A stretch of 51,107 bases of DNA, taken from assembly GCA_903876765.1 (NCBI GenBank), contig CAIRBH010000040.1, positions 1 to 51,107 on the forward strand. The letters run 5' to 3'. Made by a program: the position numbers and the translations under genes. Positions 10,347 to 19,916 of the stretch are shown piece by piece; position 1 is the first letter of the stretch; the number at the start of each line of letters is the position of its first letter. This DNA comes from an uncultured Pseudomonadota bacterium (GTDB taxonomy: Bacteria > Pseudomonadota > Gammaproteobacteria > Burkholderiales > Methylophilaceae). The notes below the pieces were generated by a model. The model did no database searches. It had not been told where the DNA came from and was given only the letters and a program-made list of their open reading frames with translations.

Positions 10347-10407
10347 CTAAATAATTTTGTTAATACTTGGGTCTGAGGTGGTGAAACAGATTTAGCGCTA
10401 GGCGAGA

Positions 10408-10459
10408 AAGATTTTTTTGCGCAGACAGTACAAGTGAGTACGGCCAGCTAAAAAATCTT
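10408..10459. repeat. Long inverted repeat between groES and groEL
   Basis: AAGATTTTTT (10408-10417) is complementary to AAAAAATCTT (10450-10459). Inside the loop a second inverted repeat, GTAC-AAGTGA-GTAC (10428-10441), can form an inner stem. It falls in the groES-groEL spacer and could be an mRNA-processing or stabilising hairpin, or a REP-like element. Confidence 0.55.
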
Positions 10460-10495
10460 GAGCAACACCGCGATAAACTGTTGTAAGCCCTCAGA

Positions 10496-10783
10496 TTATT
10501 CTACGATTGCCATGATGTCTTCTTCACGCATTACCAATAGCTCTTCGCCATCAACTTTTACAGTTTGACCTGCGTATTTACCGAACAATACTTTATCGCC
10601 AACTTTAACGTCTAAAGCGATTACTTTGCCGCTTTCATCGCGTTTACCTGAACCTACCGCTTGGATAACGCCTTGATCTGGTTTTTCTGTTGCACTATCT
10701 GGAATCACAATGCCAGAGGCTGTTGTGCGTTCTTCTTCTGAGCGTTTTACGATGACACGGTCGTGTAAAGGACGAATTTTCAT
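10496..10783 (-). CDS. groES: Co-chaperonin GroES
   Basis: The 95-residue heptameric lid of the GroEL chamber. [14 protein letters not shown] at the N-terminus, the mobile-loop stretch [15 protein letters not shown] and the C-terminal [14 protein letters not shown] are all typical. It is first in the groES-groEL operon. The ribosome-binding site is GGAGA. A CIRCE operator lies about 90 bp upstream, so heat induction through HrcA is expected. Confidence 0.99.
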   Translation of the reverse strand: MKIRPLHDRVIVKRSEEERTTASGIVIPDSATEKPDQGVIQAVGSGKRDESGKVIALDVKVGDKVLFGKYAGQTVKVDGEELLVMREEDIMAIVE

Positions 10784-10875
10784 ACCATTTCTCCAAAATT
10801 AAATCAAAAAATTAAATGCTAAGGGACTGATAAAACCAATCTTATCAAGCTAAATAATACAGAGCGAGTGCGATT

Positions 10876-10902
10876 TTAGCACTCAAACCCCTAGAGTGCT
10901 AG
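10876..10902 (-). promoter_or_regulatory. CIRCE operator (HrcA site) upstream of groES
   Basis: TTAGCACTC-N9-GAGTGCTAG matches the CIRCE consensus TTAGCACTC-N9-GAGTGCTAA in all but the last base. It is centred about 105 bp before the groES start. HrcA represses at such sites and releases them on heat shock. A possible -10 (TAAAAT, minus strand) overlaps the promoter-proximal edge. Confidence 0.9.
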
Positions 10903-10996
10903 TTATTGGGTCACTCAACGATATTTCAAGATTAAACTGAATAAAATTTAAAAAAAATTAATATGCTACCCAGTGTTTAACATTTAAAATAAGGCT

Positions 10997-11557
10997 ATGA
11001 CGCAAAACGAATCAGCAATTGAACAAATTAACCTAGGCTTCAATGAGCAAGAAGATCGCTTATTACTTAGGGTAGGCCTGGCTGATAAAACCGAAGTGGC
11101 GGTGTGGATTACACGGCGTGTATGTAAGTCCATCTATGGTTCGTTACAAAGCGCTGCCAGCACATTAATGCCCACTAGCACGCCATTTTCAGCCCCTACG
11201 GTCAGCACGCCAAAAGACAAGAAGCAGGCCATTGATAGTTTTGTGCGCGAATCAGAGACTGAACAAAAGATAGCCCAGTTAGATTTTAAGTCCGAATATA
11301 TCAGCGATAGGCAAGCGCGCTCAGCACTGCCTTTGCTCGCCCTACAATGCCTCATAGTTAGCATAGACAATCTACCACCCTATATAGAGCTGCAATGCAG
11401 CAACGGCCAATCTGTTAAAATGGCACTCACCCATGAGTTGGTCCAGGCACTTAGCAGCATGCTGCAATTAACCAGCCGTGAAGCTGGCTGGGATTTACTA
11501 AGCACTAACGAGAATACGCCAGTCAGTATGTTCACAGCCACACAAACCCTACACTAA
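10997..11557 (+). CDS. Hypothetical protein, divergent from groES
   Basis: A 186-residue protein I do not recognise. It has no signal peptide, membrane helix or cysteine motif. The N-terminal third (LLLRVGLADKTEVAVWITRRVCKSIYGSL) and the C-terminal third (VSIDNLPPYIELQCSNGQSVKMALTHELVQALSSML) look like short beta-rich blocks joined by a polar, Ser/Thr/Pro-rich linker at about residues 55-75. An AAGG sequence precedes ATG 10997. yjdM follows 42 bp downstream on the same strand, so the two may share a transcript. Function unknown. Confidence 0.8.
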   Translation: MTQNESAIEQINLGFNEQEDRLLLRVGLADKTEVAVWITRRVCKSIYGSLQSAASTLMPTSTPFSAPTVSTPKDKKQAIDSFVRESETEQKIAQLDFKSEYISDRQARSALPLLALQCLIVSIDNLPPYIELQCSNGQSVKMALTHELVQALSSMLQLTSREAGWDLLSTNENTPVSMFTATQTLH

Positions 11558-11599
11558 GCCCACAGGCTAAGTCCTTGCCACATTCTAAGAGATCGCACT

Positions 11600-11941
11600 A
11601 TGACCCAATTACCTCCATGCCCACAATGCAGTTCTGCATACACTTACGAAGATGGCGATCTGTTCATTTGTCCAGAGTGTGCGCATGAATGGCCTAAACA
11701 GGCGGCCAGCGAGACTGCCGATGTTGCCAAAGTAATCCGTGACGCCAACGGCAATATTCTGCAAGATGGTGACACCATTAGCGTGATTAAAGACCTCAAG
11801 GTCAAAGGCTCTTCATTGGTAGTAAAAGTGGGCACCAAAGTGAAAAATATTCGACTGGTAGAAGGCGACCACGACATAGACTGCAAAATCGACGGCATAG
11901 GGGCGATGAAGCTAAAATCAGAGTTTGTGAAGAAAGTTTAG
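11600..11941 (+). CDS. yjdM: PhnA/YjdM family zinc-ribbon protein
   Basis: A 113-residue protein matching the YjdM (PhnA) family. An N-terminal zinc ribbon ([21 protein letters not shown], four cysteines in residues ~8-29) is followed by a compact beta domain with [13 protein letters not shown] and [19 protein letters not shown]. Despite the historical name, the family has no proven role in phosphonate use, and no other phn gene is nearby. ATG 11600 follows a weak AGAGA ribosome-binding site. Confidence 0.93.
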   Translation: MTQLPPCPQCSSAYTYEDGDLFICPECAHEWPKQAASETADVAKVIRDANGNILQDGDTISVIKDLKVKGSSLVVKVGTKVKNIRLVEGDHDIDCKIDGIGAMKLKSEFVKKV

Positions 11942-11977
11942 ATAGTCTGGGGACGCTTGCGCCAGCCGCTGAACTGG

Positions 11978-13891
11978 CTAACGCTTATCCACAAAGTGGA
12001 TAGCTTGCGGCTGCGACAGATTGAGTACAGGTTTACGTATCTTGCCCATCACATGCATTTCACAGGGTTTACAGTCGAACTTGAGTGTGAACCTATCGTT
12101 GCCATTAATTAAGGTCATGGGTTCTGCCGTCACCGTGCCTTGCACGCCTATGACGCCTTTTGCTTCTTTTGGGCATAAACCGTGGCTAAAGCGTAAACAG
12201 TGCTTGGTAATCATCAAGGGCACTTCGCCTAATTCTTCATTGGCTTCATAGGCTAGCGCTATGACCTTTACGCCATGTTTTTGGTAAAACTGTCTGGCTT
12301 TTTTATTATAAACATTGGCTAAATAACTCAAGGTATCTTCAGGGTAAATCGCCCATGGCTGAGCAGCAGCGCGAAGCGCTGGCCGCTCATAAGCTGTAGC
12401 GCGCACAACTTGTAATTTTGCTAGAGCATCACGCCTAAGGCCATTGATAATAGAAGCTGGCACAAACCATGGCTGTGCGATGTTAAGCACTATGGCCTCT
12501 GCCACAAACTCTGTATTACCCAGTTTGGCTAGGTTTTCATGTAAGCTGGCCTGAGATTTTTCAATATTGTCGGCCCGCTGTTTTGCTGCGTTGCAATCGG
12601 CGCTTGCAGTCAACCCCGCTTCATCAGTCAGCGTCAAAGCAAAACCTGCGTCGGTTTCTGTCAAAGTCATCATTAAGGCGATTTTTCGCTGTGCGGAGTC
12701 TTTTTCTAACAGGCGCATAAATACATGGTCACGGTTACGATAAACCATCATGCCAGGGCGCATATCCAGCGGCATTTCATTGGGGTAAAGTTTGTTGCCC
12801 GCCACGGTATTCACCCGCACACCAACCAGTTCTTTGTGCACGTCAAAAAAACACACGCCGTCACCATTATGCAGCTCCACCTCGGTATCTACCACAAAAT
12901 AGTCATGCCCGACTTTGCTGACTTTGCCTAAGGCTTCGCCAGAAAATTTAGGCGTATCAAACGCGCCTATATCGGCTTGGCGACCATTGGCAAAATAATC
13001 TGTCGCGCTGCGGTTAAAGGTTTTTTCTGGCTGCGGCTTAAAGGTATAAGCACAATGGCCATGCGATGATTTTGCCAACTCTGGCTGTTCGTGCAAAATG
13101 TCATCTAACAATTGCCGATAATGTGCAGTGGCATTTTTCACATAGGGCAAATCTTTATAGCGGCCTTCAATTTTAAACGAGCTCACTCCAGCAGCAATCA
13201 AAGCCCGCAGGTTGGCACTTTGGTCGTTATCTTTCATGGATAAAAAATGTTTATCTTTGCCTATCATGCGACCTTTTTGGTCCTCTAAGGTAAAAGGCAG
13301 ACGGCACTCTTGCGAACATTCGCCACGATTTGCACTGCGCCCAGTATGGGCATGGCTGATAAAACATTGGCCACTAAACGCCACACACAAAGCGCCGTGA
13401 ATAAAATACTCTAGGTTGCAAGTGGTGGCCGCAGCAATTTTTTGTATGCTGACTAAATCTAGCTCGCGCGCTAATACTAATTGCGAGAAGCCAACCTGAT
13501 CCAAAAACAGCGCTTTTTCAACGGTACGAATATCGGTTTGCGTGCTGGCATGTAATTGTATGGGCGGCAAATCCATTTCTAGCAGCCCCATATCTTGCAC
13601 TATCAGGGCGTCAACTTCAGCCTCATAAAGCTGCTGAACCAGCTCTCTAGCGCCTGCCAGCTCGTTATCATGAAAAATGGTATTGAGCGCAACAAACACT
13701 TCGGCATGATAGCGATGTGCATGCTTGACCAATTGCGCAATGTCGGCCACGCTATTTGGCGCTTTGGCTCTTGCACCAAACGCTGGCCCGCCAATATACA
13801 CCGCATCTGCGCCGTGATTAATGGCCTCTATGCCAAACGTGAGATTTTTGGCAGGAGCGAGCAGTTCAAGATGGCGACGCGTTTTTTGCAT
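11978..13891 (-). CDS. rlhA: 23S rRNA 5-hydroxycytidine synthase RlhA (U32 peptidase family)
   Basis: A 637-residue member of the U32 family. RlhA is the prephenate-dependent hydroxylase that makes 5-hydroxycytidine at C2501 of 23S rRNA. The length fits RlhA (about 650) and not the shorter TrhP/YegQ (about 450). The N-terminal part shows the U32 signature (LELLAPAKN, GADAVYIGGPAFGAR, then ANRGECSQECRLPF with cysteines expected to hold an iron-sulfur centre). The C-terminal half corresponds to the DUF3656-type extension. The gene stands alone, divergent from bioA and convergent with yjdM. Confidence 0.85.
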   Translation of the reverse strand: MQKTRRHLELLAPAKNLTFGIEAINHGADAVYIGGPAFGARAKAPNSVADIAQLVKHAHRYHAEVFVALNTIFHDNELAGARELVQQLYEAEVDALIVQDMGLLEMDLPPIQLHASTQTDIRTVEKALFLDQVGFSQLVLARELDLVSIQKIAAATTCNLEYFIHGALCVAFSGQCFISHAHTGRSANRGECSQECRLPFTLEDQKGRMIGKDKHFLSMKDNDQSANLRALIAAGVSSFKIEGRYKDLPYVKNATAHYRQLLDDILHEQPELAKSSHGHCAYTFKPQPEKTFNRSATDYFANGRQADIGAFDTPKFSGEALGKVSKVGHDYFVVDTEVELHNGDGVCFFDVHKELVGVRVNTVAGNKLYPNEMPLDMRPGMMVYRNRDHVFMRLLEKDSAQRKIALMMTLTETDAGFALTLTDEAGLTASADCNAAKQRADNIEKSQASLHENLAKLGNTEFVAEAIVLNIAQPWFVPASIINGLRRDALAKLQVVRATAYERPALRAAAQPWAIYPEDTLSYLANVYNKKARQFYQKHGVKVIALAYEANEELGEVPLMITKHCLRFSHGLCPKEAKGVIGVQGTVTAEPMTLINGNDRFTLKFDCKPCEMHVMGKIRKPVLNLSQPQAIHFVDKR

Positions 13892-13994
13892 GATGCAGCA
13901 TTAAAGTGTTAAATGAGCCTGAATTTTAGACTAAACAATGGCTTATGACGACATTTGATTTTTTTGCCTAAGCAAAACGTCGTACAATTGAAGC

Positions 13995-15314
13995 ATGAGC
14001 AATCAAACCTTATTAAACAGAAGTCTGCAATCGGTTTGGCACCCCTGCACGCAAATGAAGCATCATGAGCATTTTCCGCTCATTCCTATTGAGCGCGGCG
14101 ATGGTGTGTGGCTAATTGATGCTGATGGCAAACGCTACTTAGATGCGCTGAGCTCATGGTGGGTCAATTTATTTGGCCATAATAACCCTCGCATTAAAGA
14201 CGCCATTAAGTTACAGCTAGATACTTTAGAGCATGTGATGTTGGCCGGCTTTACCCATGAACCAGTGGTGAATTTATCTGAAAAGCTCGCTAAATTAACT
14301 GGCCTAGGCCACGCTTTTTATGCGTCCGATGGTGCTAGTGCCACTGAGATCGCACTTAAGATGAGTTTTCATTATTGGCGCAATCTACATGCTGACGCCA
14401 AGGCCAAGCCGCTAAAAACTAAGTTTATCAGCCTAAAAAATAGCTATCACGGTGAGACCCTAGGCGCACTTGGCGTGACTGATGTCGCCATTTTTAAGGA
14501 CACTTACGCACCGCTATTAATGCAGTCTGCACAAATGCCTAGTCCTGATTTTAGGTTAAGTGCAGCGGGCGAAAGCGCAGAAGATTTTGCCTTGCGCTGC
14601 GCACTAGCCTTAGAGCTTTATATCAGCGAACATCATCATGAATTGGCCGCTTTTATTATAGAGCCATTGGTGCAATGCGCAGCTGGCATGGCCATGTATC
14701 ACCCCAGCTATTTACGCCGCGCAAGAGAGATTTGCACGCAATATGAGGTGCACTTAATTGCCGATGAAATAGCCGTCGGCTTTGGCCGCACTGGTACTAT
14801 GTTTGCCTGCGAGCAGGCCGATATTAAGCCAGATTTTATGTGTTTATCCAAAGGCATTACTGGCGGTTATTTAGCGTTATCGGCGGTATTGACCACAGAA
14901 AAAGTCTATCAGGCGTTTTATGATGACAGCGCGCTAAAAGGCTTTTTGCATAGCCATAGCTACACCGGCAATCCTCTGGCTTGCAGCGCGGCATTAGCCA
15001 CATTAGCCATATTCGATACGGATCAGGTCATAGCAAAAAATAAGCAAAAAGCCGCTTATTTGGCTAGCCAAGCCAGCGTTTTTAACGACCTGCCCATCAA
15101 GCATTTACGCCAGCAGGGCATGATTTTAGCGTTTGATGTGCAAAGCAAGCAGACTAAGTTTGCCAGCGCTTGTTATACCGCCGCCTTAAGCCAAGGCCTG
15201 TTATTGCGCCCTATCGGCAACACCGTGTATTTTATGCCACCTTACACGACCACTGAATCTGAAATCGATTTTATGATAGAAGCGACCTTAGGCGCGTTGC
15301 GGCAGCTGTTATGA
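13995..15314 (+). CDS. bioA: Adenosylmethionine-8-amino-7-oxononanoate aminotransferase BioA
   Basis: PLP-dependent transaminase that makes 7,8-diaminopelargonate from KAPA and S-adenosylmethionine in biotin synthesis. The 439-residue class III aminotransferase shows the BioA-specific start VWHPCTQMKHHEHFP, the substrate-pocket motif LDALSSWWVNLFGH, the cofactor motif LIADEIAVGFGRTG and the PLP lysine in SKGITGGY (K286). No other bio gene is in the window. Its stop overlaps the next gene by four bases (ATGA), so dacB is translationally coupled to it. Confidence 0.97.
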   Translation: MSNQTLLNRSLQSVWHPCTQMKHHEHFPLIPIERGDGVWLIDADGKRYLDALSSWWVNLFGHNNPRIKDAIKLQLDTLEHVMLAGFTHEPVVNLSEKLAKLTGLGHAFYASDGASATEIALKMSFHYWRNLHADAKAKPLKTKFISLKNSYHGETLGALGVTDVAIFKDTYAPLLMQSAQMPSPDFRLSAAGESAEDFALRCALALELYISEHHHELAAFIIEPLVQCAAGMAMYHPSYLRRAREICTQYEVHLIADEIAVGFGRTGTMFACEQADIKPDFMCLSKGITGGYLALSAVLTTEKVYQAFYDDSALKGFLHSHSYTGNPLACSAALATLAIFDTDQVIAKNKQKAAYLASQASVFNDLPIKHLRQQGMILAFDVQSKQTKFASACYTAALSQGLLLRPIGNTVYFMPPYTTTESEIDFMIEATLGALRQLL

Positions 15315-16771
15315 AAAAACGTCTAACTCACTGGATTGTTGGCCTAGCTGGTTTGGCTCTCAACATCAGCTTGACTGCCCATGCCGAACTGCCTAGCACG
15401 GTAGCACAAGCACTAAAGCAAGCAGGCATCCCACAAGAGAATGTCGCAATCGTCGTGCAAAGTGTAGATGAGGTCAGCGCTAAGCTAATTCTTAACGAGA
15501 CAAATAGTCTTAATCCAGCATCGCTCATGAAGCTGGTCACTAGCAATGCTGCACTTGATTTACTCACGCCTGCCTATCGCTGGAAAACCGAGGTTTATCA
15601 AGATGGTCTAGTCACTAATGGCGTGCTCAACGGTAATTTGGTGATTAAAGCCTATGGCGACCCTAACTTTAAGGCACAGGATTTTTGGCGCTTGCTGACT
15701 AGCCTACAGCAAGTGGGCATTAAAGAAATCAAGGGCGATTTAGTGATAGATAAAAGCTATTTTTCGAATAACATTACTGGTAAAACTAGCTTTGATAACG
15801 AAATTTGGCGCGCCTATAACGCCACGCCCAGCGCGTTTTTGGTGAACGGCCGCAGCACCAGCTTTAAATTTAGTGCAGCCGCCAGCAATAGCGGCACGGT
15901 GAATATCAGCCAAGAATTTGCTCTGCCAGAAATAGAGATCATCAATAATATGCGGCTCATCCCCAGTAGCTGTAACGACTGGCGCAACCACATGAGTTAT
16001 AGCGTGAATGTTGAAGAAAAAGACGGCAAAGAAATAGGCAAAAGCGTGACTTTTAGCGGTTCTTTTTCACCCGATTGCGCTGAAAAATATCTTGAGCTCA
16101 GTGTGTTTAATGATGACCAATATGCTTTTTACACCTTTAAAAAATTGTGGGCTGACTTGGGCGGCAAGTTTGCTGGCCAATTAAAGACCCAAGACACACC
16201 GCGCACTGCAATAAAATTGCTGGAGCAGCAATCTGCCACGCTGGCTGAGCTGCTAAGAGACATGAATAAATGGAGCAATAATTTGATGGCGCGGCAATTA
16301 CTGCTGACCATAGCCGCAGAAAAAGTCGCCATCCCCGCCAATCAAGCGAATGGAGCCATCGCCATTAACAACTGGCTGGCTAGCAAATCATTCAATACGA
16401 GTAAAGTCAACCGCAGTGATGTGGTGATTGAGAACGGCTCAGGGCTATCTCGCAGCGAGCGCATTAGTGCAGGGTTGTTAGCGCAAATGCTAATTAGCAC
16501 CTACCATAGCCCCGTCATGCCAGAATTCATTAGCGCCTTGCCAATTTTGGCATTAGATGGCACGGTCATGAAGCGGCTAAAAGATAGCCCCGTAGCGCAG
16601 CGCGCCCATTTAAAAACAGGTTCTTTAGACGGGGTGAGCGCCATCGCGGGCTACATTTTAGACCAGCAGAACAAATGTCAGGTCGTCGTCATGATAGTCA
16701 ATCATGAAAAAGCCGCCGCCAGCAAAGCCGCGCAAGATGCGCTCATTACATGGGTTTATCAGCAGCCATGA
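15311..16771 (+). CDS. dacB: D-alanyl-D-alanine carboxypeptidase/endopeptidase (PBP4, S13)
   Basis: Periplasmic class C penicillin-binding protein that trims and cleaves peptidoglycan cross-links. The 486 residues begin with a Sec signal peptide (about 1-25, ending SLTAHA). All three active-site motifs are present: SLMK (S71, K74), SNN (S322-N324) and KTG (K435). The long insert between the first two motifs is typical of peptidase family S13. It overlaps bioA by four bases, a pairing with no obvious metabolic logic. Confidence 0.95.
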   Translation: MKKRLTHWIVGLAGLALNISLTAHAELPSTVAQALKQAGIPQENVAIVVQSVDEVSAKLILNETNSLNPASLMKLVTSNAALDLLTPAYRWKTEVYQDGLVTNGVLNGNLVIKAYGDPNFKAQDFWRLLTSLQQVGIKEIKGDLVIDKSYFSNNITGKTSFDNEIWRAYNATPSAFLVNGRSTSFKFSAAASNSGTVNISQEFALPEIEIINNMRLIPSSCNDWRNHMSYSVNVEEKDGKEIGKSVTFSGSFSPDCAEKYLELSVFNDDQYAFYTFKKLWADLGGKFAGQLKTQDTPRTAIKLLEQQSATLAELLRDMNKWSNNLMARQLLLTIAAEKVAIPANQANGAIAINNWLASKSFNTSKVNRSDVVIENGSGLSRSERISAGLLAQMLISTYHSPVMPEFISALPILALDGTVMKRLKDSPVAQRAHLKTGSLDGVSAIAGYILDQQNKCQVVVMIVNHEKAAASKAAQDALITWVYQQP

Positions 16772-16868
16772 GGCCTCAATCAGTTGCCGCCGACTATATT
16801 AGCCTAGCGAGTTTGCGGTATCATATCGCTTCAAATTATCTAACGAAATCATCATCGAGGTTTAACGC

Positions 16869-17327
16869 ATGAAACTACTTAATTTATTGCTGGCAGCTGG
16901 GTGTGCAATTACGCTCAATGCTTGCAAAGCCGAAACCAACCAACCAACTCAGGAAAAACCAGCAATGACACAAAACGCGATTACCACATTACAAAAAATT
17001 GACACCCAAGTGGGCACAGGCCGTGAGGCCGAAGCTGGCTTTAACGTCACCGTGCACTACACGGGCTGGTTATACGACGAAGCGGCAGAAGGCCATAAAG
17101 GTAAGAAATTTGATAGCAGCGTAGACCGCAAGCAGCCTTTTAACTTCTTTTTAGGTGGCGGCCAAGTGATACAGGGCTGGGATGAAGGCTTTGCTGGCAT
17201 GAAAATCGGCGGCAAACGCACCTTAATCATTCCATCAGAAATGGGCTATGGCGCACGGGGTGCAGGTGGCGTGATTCCGCCAAATGCGACATTGGTTTTT
17301 GATGTTGAATTATTAGACGTTAAATAA
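16869..17327 (+). CDS. FKBP-type peptidyl-prolyl isomerase, lipoprotein
   Basis: A 152-residue proline isomerase. The first 19 residues form a lipoprotein signal with lipobox LNAC (C19), so it should be anchored in the periplasm. After a short polar linker comes one FKBP domain: VTVHYTGWLYD, FDSSVDRKQPFNFFLGGGQVIQGWDEG and the ending GVIPPNATLVFDVELLDV. A role in folding or rescue of envelope proteins is inferred from the family. It is probably monocistronic, with a GAGG ribosome-binding site. Confidence 0.94.
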   Translation: MKLLNLLLAAGCAITLNACKAETNQPTQEKPAMTQNAITTLQKIDTQVGTGREAEAGFNVTVHYTGWLYDEAAEGHKGKKFDSSVDRKQPFNFFLGGGQVIQGWDEGFAGMKIGGKRTLIIPSEMGYGARGAGGVIPPNATLVFDVELLDVK

Positions 17328-17343
17328 TTAGCCGTTAAATAAA

Positions 17344-17374
17344 ATGTAGGAGCGCTATTGATTGCGCGAAGGCC
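17344..17374 (+). repeat. Solitary REP-like element
   Basis: ATGTAGGAGCGC followed by a short loop and TGCGCGAAGGCC resembles bacterial REP sequences, which start with GTAG or a similar tetranucleotide followed by an imperfect palindrome (here GCGC...GCGC). It sits just after the FKBP gene, a usual place for such elements. I saw only this one clear copy. Confidence 0.4.
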
Positions 17375-17447
17375 ATGCTGAACTAACGAGCCTTAGCCTT
17401 TGCGCCATGTTAAATTGCCCGCCAAAATATGGCCCCTAGGAGAAAAT

Positions 17448-17873
17448 ATGAAAGTACTTGTTAAGTGGATAGATGGCGTCAGCTTTGTCGGCGAATCAGA
17501 ATCTGGCCATGCCGTAGTATTAGATGGTGCGCCAGAAAATGGTGGCCGCAACATAGGGATGCGCCCCATGGAAATGCTGCTAGTGGGCATGGGCGGCTGC
17601 ACTTCGTTTGACGTGGTGGCTATATTAAAAAAAGCCAGGCAGCCCATTACCGCCTGTGTGGCTGAAATTGATGCGACGCGCGCCGATGAAATCCCCAAAG
17701 TGTTCACTAAAATTCATGTGCATTTTGTGGTGACTGGCGATCATTTAAATGAAGCCCAAGTCGAACGCGCGGTTAAATTATCCGCAGAAAAATATTGCTC
17801 AGCTTCTATCATGCTGAGCAAAAGCGTAGCAATTACCCATGATTTTGAGATTAAACCTATAGCAACAGCTTAA
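17448..17873 (+). CDS. OsmC family protein (YhfA-like)
   Basis: A 141-residue OsmC-fold protein. MRPMEMLLVGMGGCTSFDVV carries the first conserved cysteine, and the second lies in AEKYCSAS. These two cysteines reduce peroxides in characterised OsmC/Ohr proteins; the YhfA branch is less well studied. I chose ATG 17448 because of the TAGGAGA sequence five bases before it. An in-frame ATG at 17400 lacks a ribosome-binding site and would add 16 residues with no match to the family. Confidence 0.93.
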   Translation: MKVLVKWIDGVSFVGESESGHAVVLDGAPENGGRNIGMRPMEMLLVGMGGCTSFDVVAILKKARQPITACVAEIDATRADEIPKVFTKIHVHFVVTGDHLNEAQVERAVKLSAEKYCSASIMLSKSVAITHDFEIKPIATA

Positions 17874-18023
17874 AACCACCAATAAATTAAACTATTATCA
17901 CAACAAACTGGCTTAACTAGGTAAAGCCAATTTACATATATTTCTTTGGCTTGTTCAGGCTAGCTGATTTAAAATTAGGCCTGTAGTATTCATTAACTTC
18001 TATTAACCTTCCGGATTTTACTT

Positions 18024-19874
18024 ATGCCAGTTTATCGTTCACGCACCACCACACACGGCCGCAATATGGCAGGCGCACGCGCGCTTTGGCGTGCCACAGG
18101 CATGAAAGATGGTGATTTTGATAAACCTATTATCGCTGTGTGCAACTCGTTTACCCAATTTGTACCTGGTCATGTGCACCTCAAAGATTTAGGTCAATTG
18201 GTCGCGCGCGAAATTGAGCGTGCTGGTGGCGTCGCCAAAGAATTTAATACCATTGCGGTAGATGACGGCATTGCTATGGGCCACAGCGGTATGTTGTATA
18301 GCTTGCCTAGCCGCGATTTAATTGCCGATAGCGTGGAATACATGGTCAATGCTCACTGCGCTGACGCCATGGTATGCATTTCAAATTGCGACAAAATCAC
18401 CCCTGGTATGCTCATGGCAGCCTTGCGTTTAAATATTCCCGTGGTTTTCGTTTCTGGTGGGCCTATGGAAGCGGGTAAAGTCAATTGGCAAGGCGAGGCA
18501 ATGAAGTTAGATTTAGTCGATGCCATGGTAGCTGCGGCAGACAGCAAAGTGAGCGACGCAAAGGCAGAAGCCATTGAGCGTTCCGCCTGCCCCACTTGTG
18601 GCTCTTGTTCTGGCATGTTTACCGCTAACTCCATGAATTGTTTAACCGAAGCGCTAGGCTTAAGTTTGCCAGGCAATGGCTCTGCGCTGGCCACCCATGG
18701 CGCACGTAAAGAACTGTTCTTAAAAGCGGGTCGCTTGATAGTAGAACTGGCAAAACGCCATTATGAGCAAGACGATTACAGCATATTGCCGCGCAGTATC
18801 GCCAATATCAAAGCTTTTGAAAACGCCATGAGTTTAGACGTATCCATGGGCGGATCGACCAATACTGTACTGCATTTGCTTGCTGCCGCGCATGAAGCCG
18901 AAGTGGATTTCACCATGGCTGATATTGACCGAATTTCACGCAAAGTGCCGTGTTTGAGCAAAGTAGCGCCTGCCACGCAAAAGTATCACATGGAAGACGT
19001 GCACCATGCAGGCGGTGTCATGGGTATATTAGGTGAATTGGATCGTGCTGGGGTATTGCACCGTGATACGCCTACCGTGCATAGTGCCAGCTTGGGCGAT
19101 GCCTTAGATCAGTGGGACATCATGGTTACCAAGGACGAGGCAGTTAAAAAGTTCTTCCGCGCCGCGCCAGGGGGCATTAGCACCACCATTGCTTTTTCAC
19201 AAAGTATGCTCTACCCCACCTTAGATGATGACCGTGCCGAAGGCTGTATTCGTGATAAAGCCCATGCCTATTCTCAAGATGGCGGCTTAGCCGTTCTGTA
19301 CGGCAATATTGCTGTAGATGGCTGCATTGTGAAAACCGCTGGCGTTGATGACAGTATTTTAAAATTTACTGGCCGTGCGCGTATTTTTGAAAGCCAAGAT
19401 GCTACAGTTGAGGCAATTCTTGCCGATAAAATAGTTGCAGGTGATGTGGTGGTGATACGCTATGAAGGCCCGCGTGGCGGCCCTGGTATGCAAGAAATGT
19501 TATATCCTACTTCTTACTTAAAATCTAAAGACTTAGGTAAAGTGTGCGCCTTACTCACCGATGGTCGTTTTTCTGGTGGCACTTCAGGCTTAAGTATTGG
19601 CCATGCCTCGCCAGAAGCAGCTGAGGGCGGCGCGATAGGCTTGGTAGAAGAAGGCGATAGCATAGAAATTGATATTCCAAATCGCAGCATACACTTAGCC
19701 ATTAGCGAGGCAGAAATGACCGCGCGTCGCGCCAAAATGAATGCCAAAGGCAAAGATGCTTGGAAACCCGTCAACCGTCAACGTGCAGTTTCACCAGCTT
19801 TGCGTGCTTATGCGGCCATGACCACCAGCGCGGCGCGCGGCGCAGTGAGAGATGTGGCGCAAATTGAAAAGTAA
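18024..19874 (+). CDS. ilvD: Dihydroxy-acid dehydratase IlvD
   Basis: Iron-sulfur dehydratase that forms the 2-keto acid precursors of valine, isoleucine and leucine. The 616-residue length is standard for the family. Cluster and active-site motifs are clear: [45 protein letters not shown] and, near the C-terminus, [17 protein letters not shown]. No other ilv gene is present. The mutarotase gene starts 42 bp downstream and may be co-transcribed. Confidence 0.98.
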   Translation: MPVYRSRTTTHGRNMAGARALWRATGMKDGDFDKPIIAVCNSFTQFVPGHVHLKDLGQLVAREIERAGGVAKEFNTIAVDDGIAMGHSGMLYSLPSRDLIADSVEYMVNAHCADAMVCISNCDKITPGMLMAALRLNIPVVFVSGGPMEAGKVNWQGEAMKLDLVDAMVAAADSKVSDAKAEAIERSACPTCGSCSGMFTANSMNCLTEALGLSLPGNGSALATHGARKELFLKAGRLIVELAKRHYEQDDYSILPRSIANIKAFENAMSLDVSMGGSTNTVLHLLAAAHEAEVDFTMADIDRISRKVPCLSKVAPATQKYHMEDVHHAGGVMGILGELDRAGVLHRDTPTVHSASLGDALDQWDIMVTKDEAVKKFFRAAPGGISTTIAFSQSMLYPTLDDDRAEGCIRDKAHAYSQDGGLAVLYGNIAVDGCIVKTAGVDDSILKFTGRARIFESQDATVEAILADKIVAGDVVVIRYEGPRGGPGMQEMLYPTSYLKSKDLGKVCALLTDGRFSGGTSGLSIGHASPEAAEGGAIGLVEEGDSIEIDIPNRSIHLAISEAEMTARRAKMNAKGKDAWKPVNRQRAVSPALRAYAAMTTSAARGAVRDVAQIEK

Positions 19875-19916
19875 GCAATCGAATTTTAATGCAACGAATA
19901 CGAGTATATAAATAAT

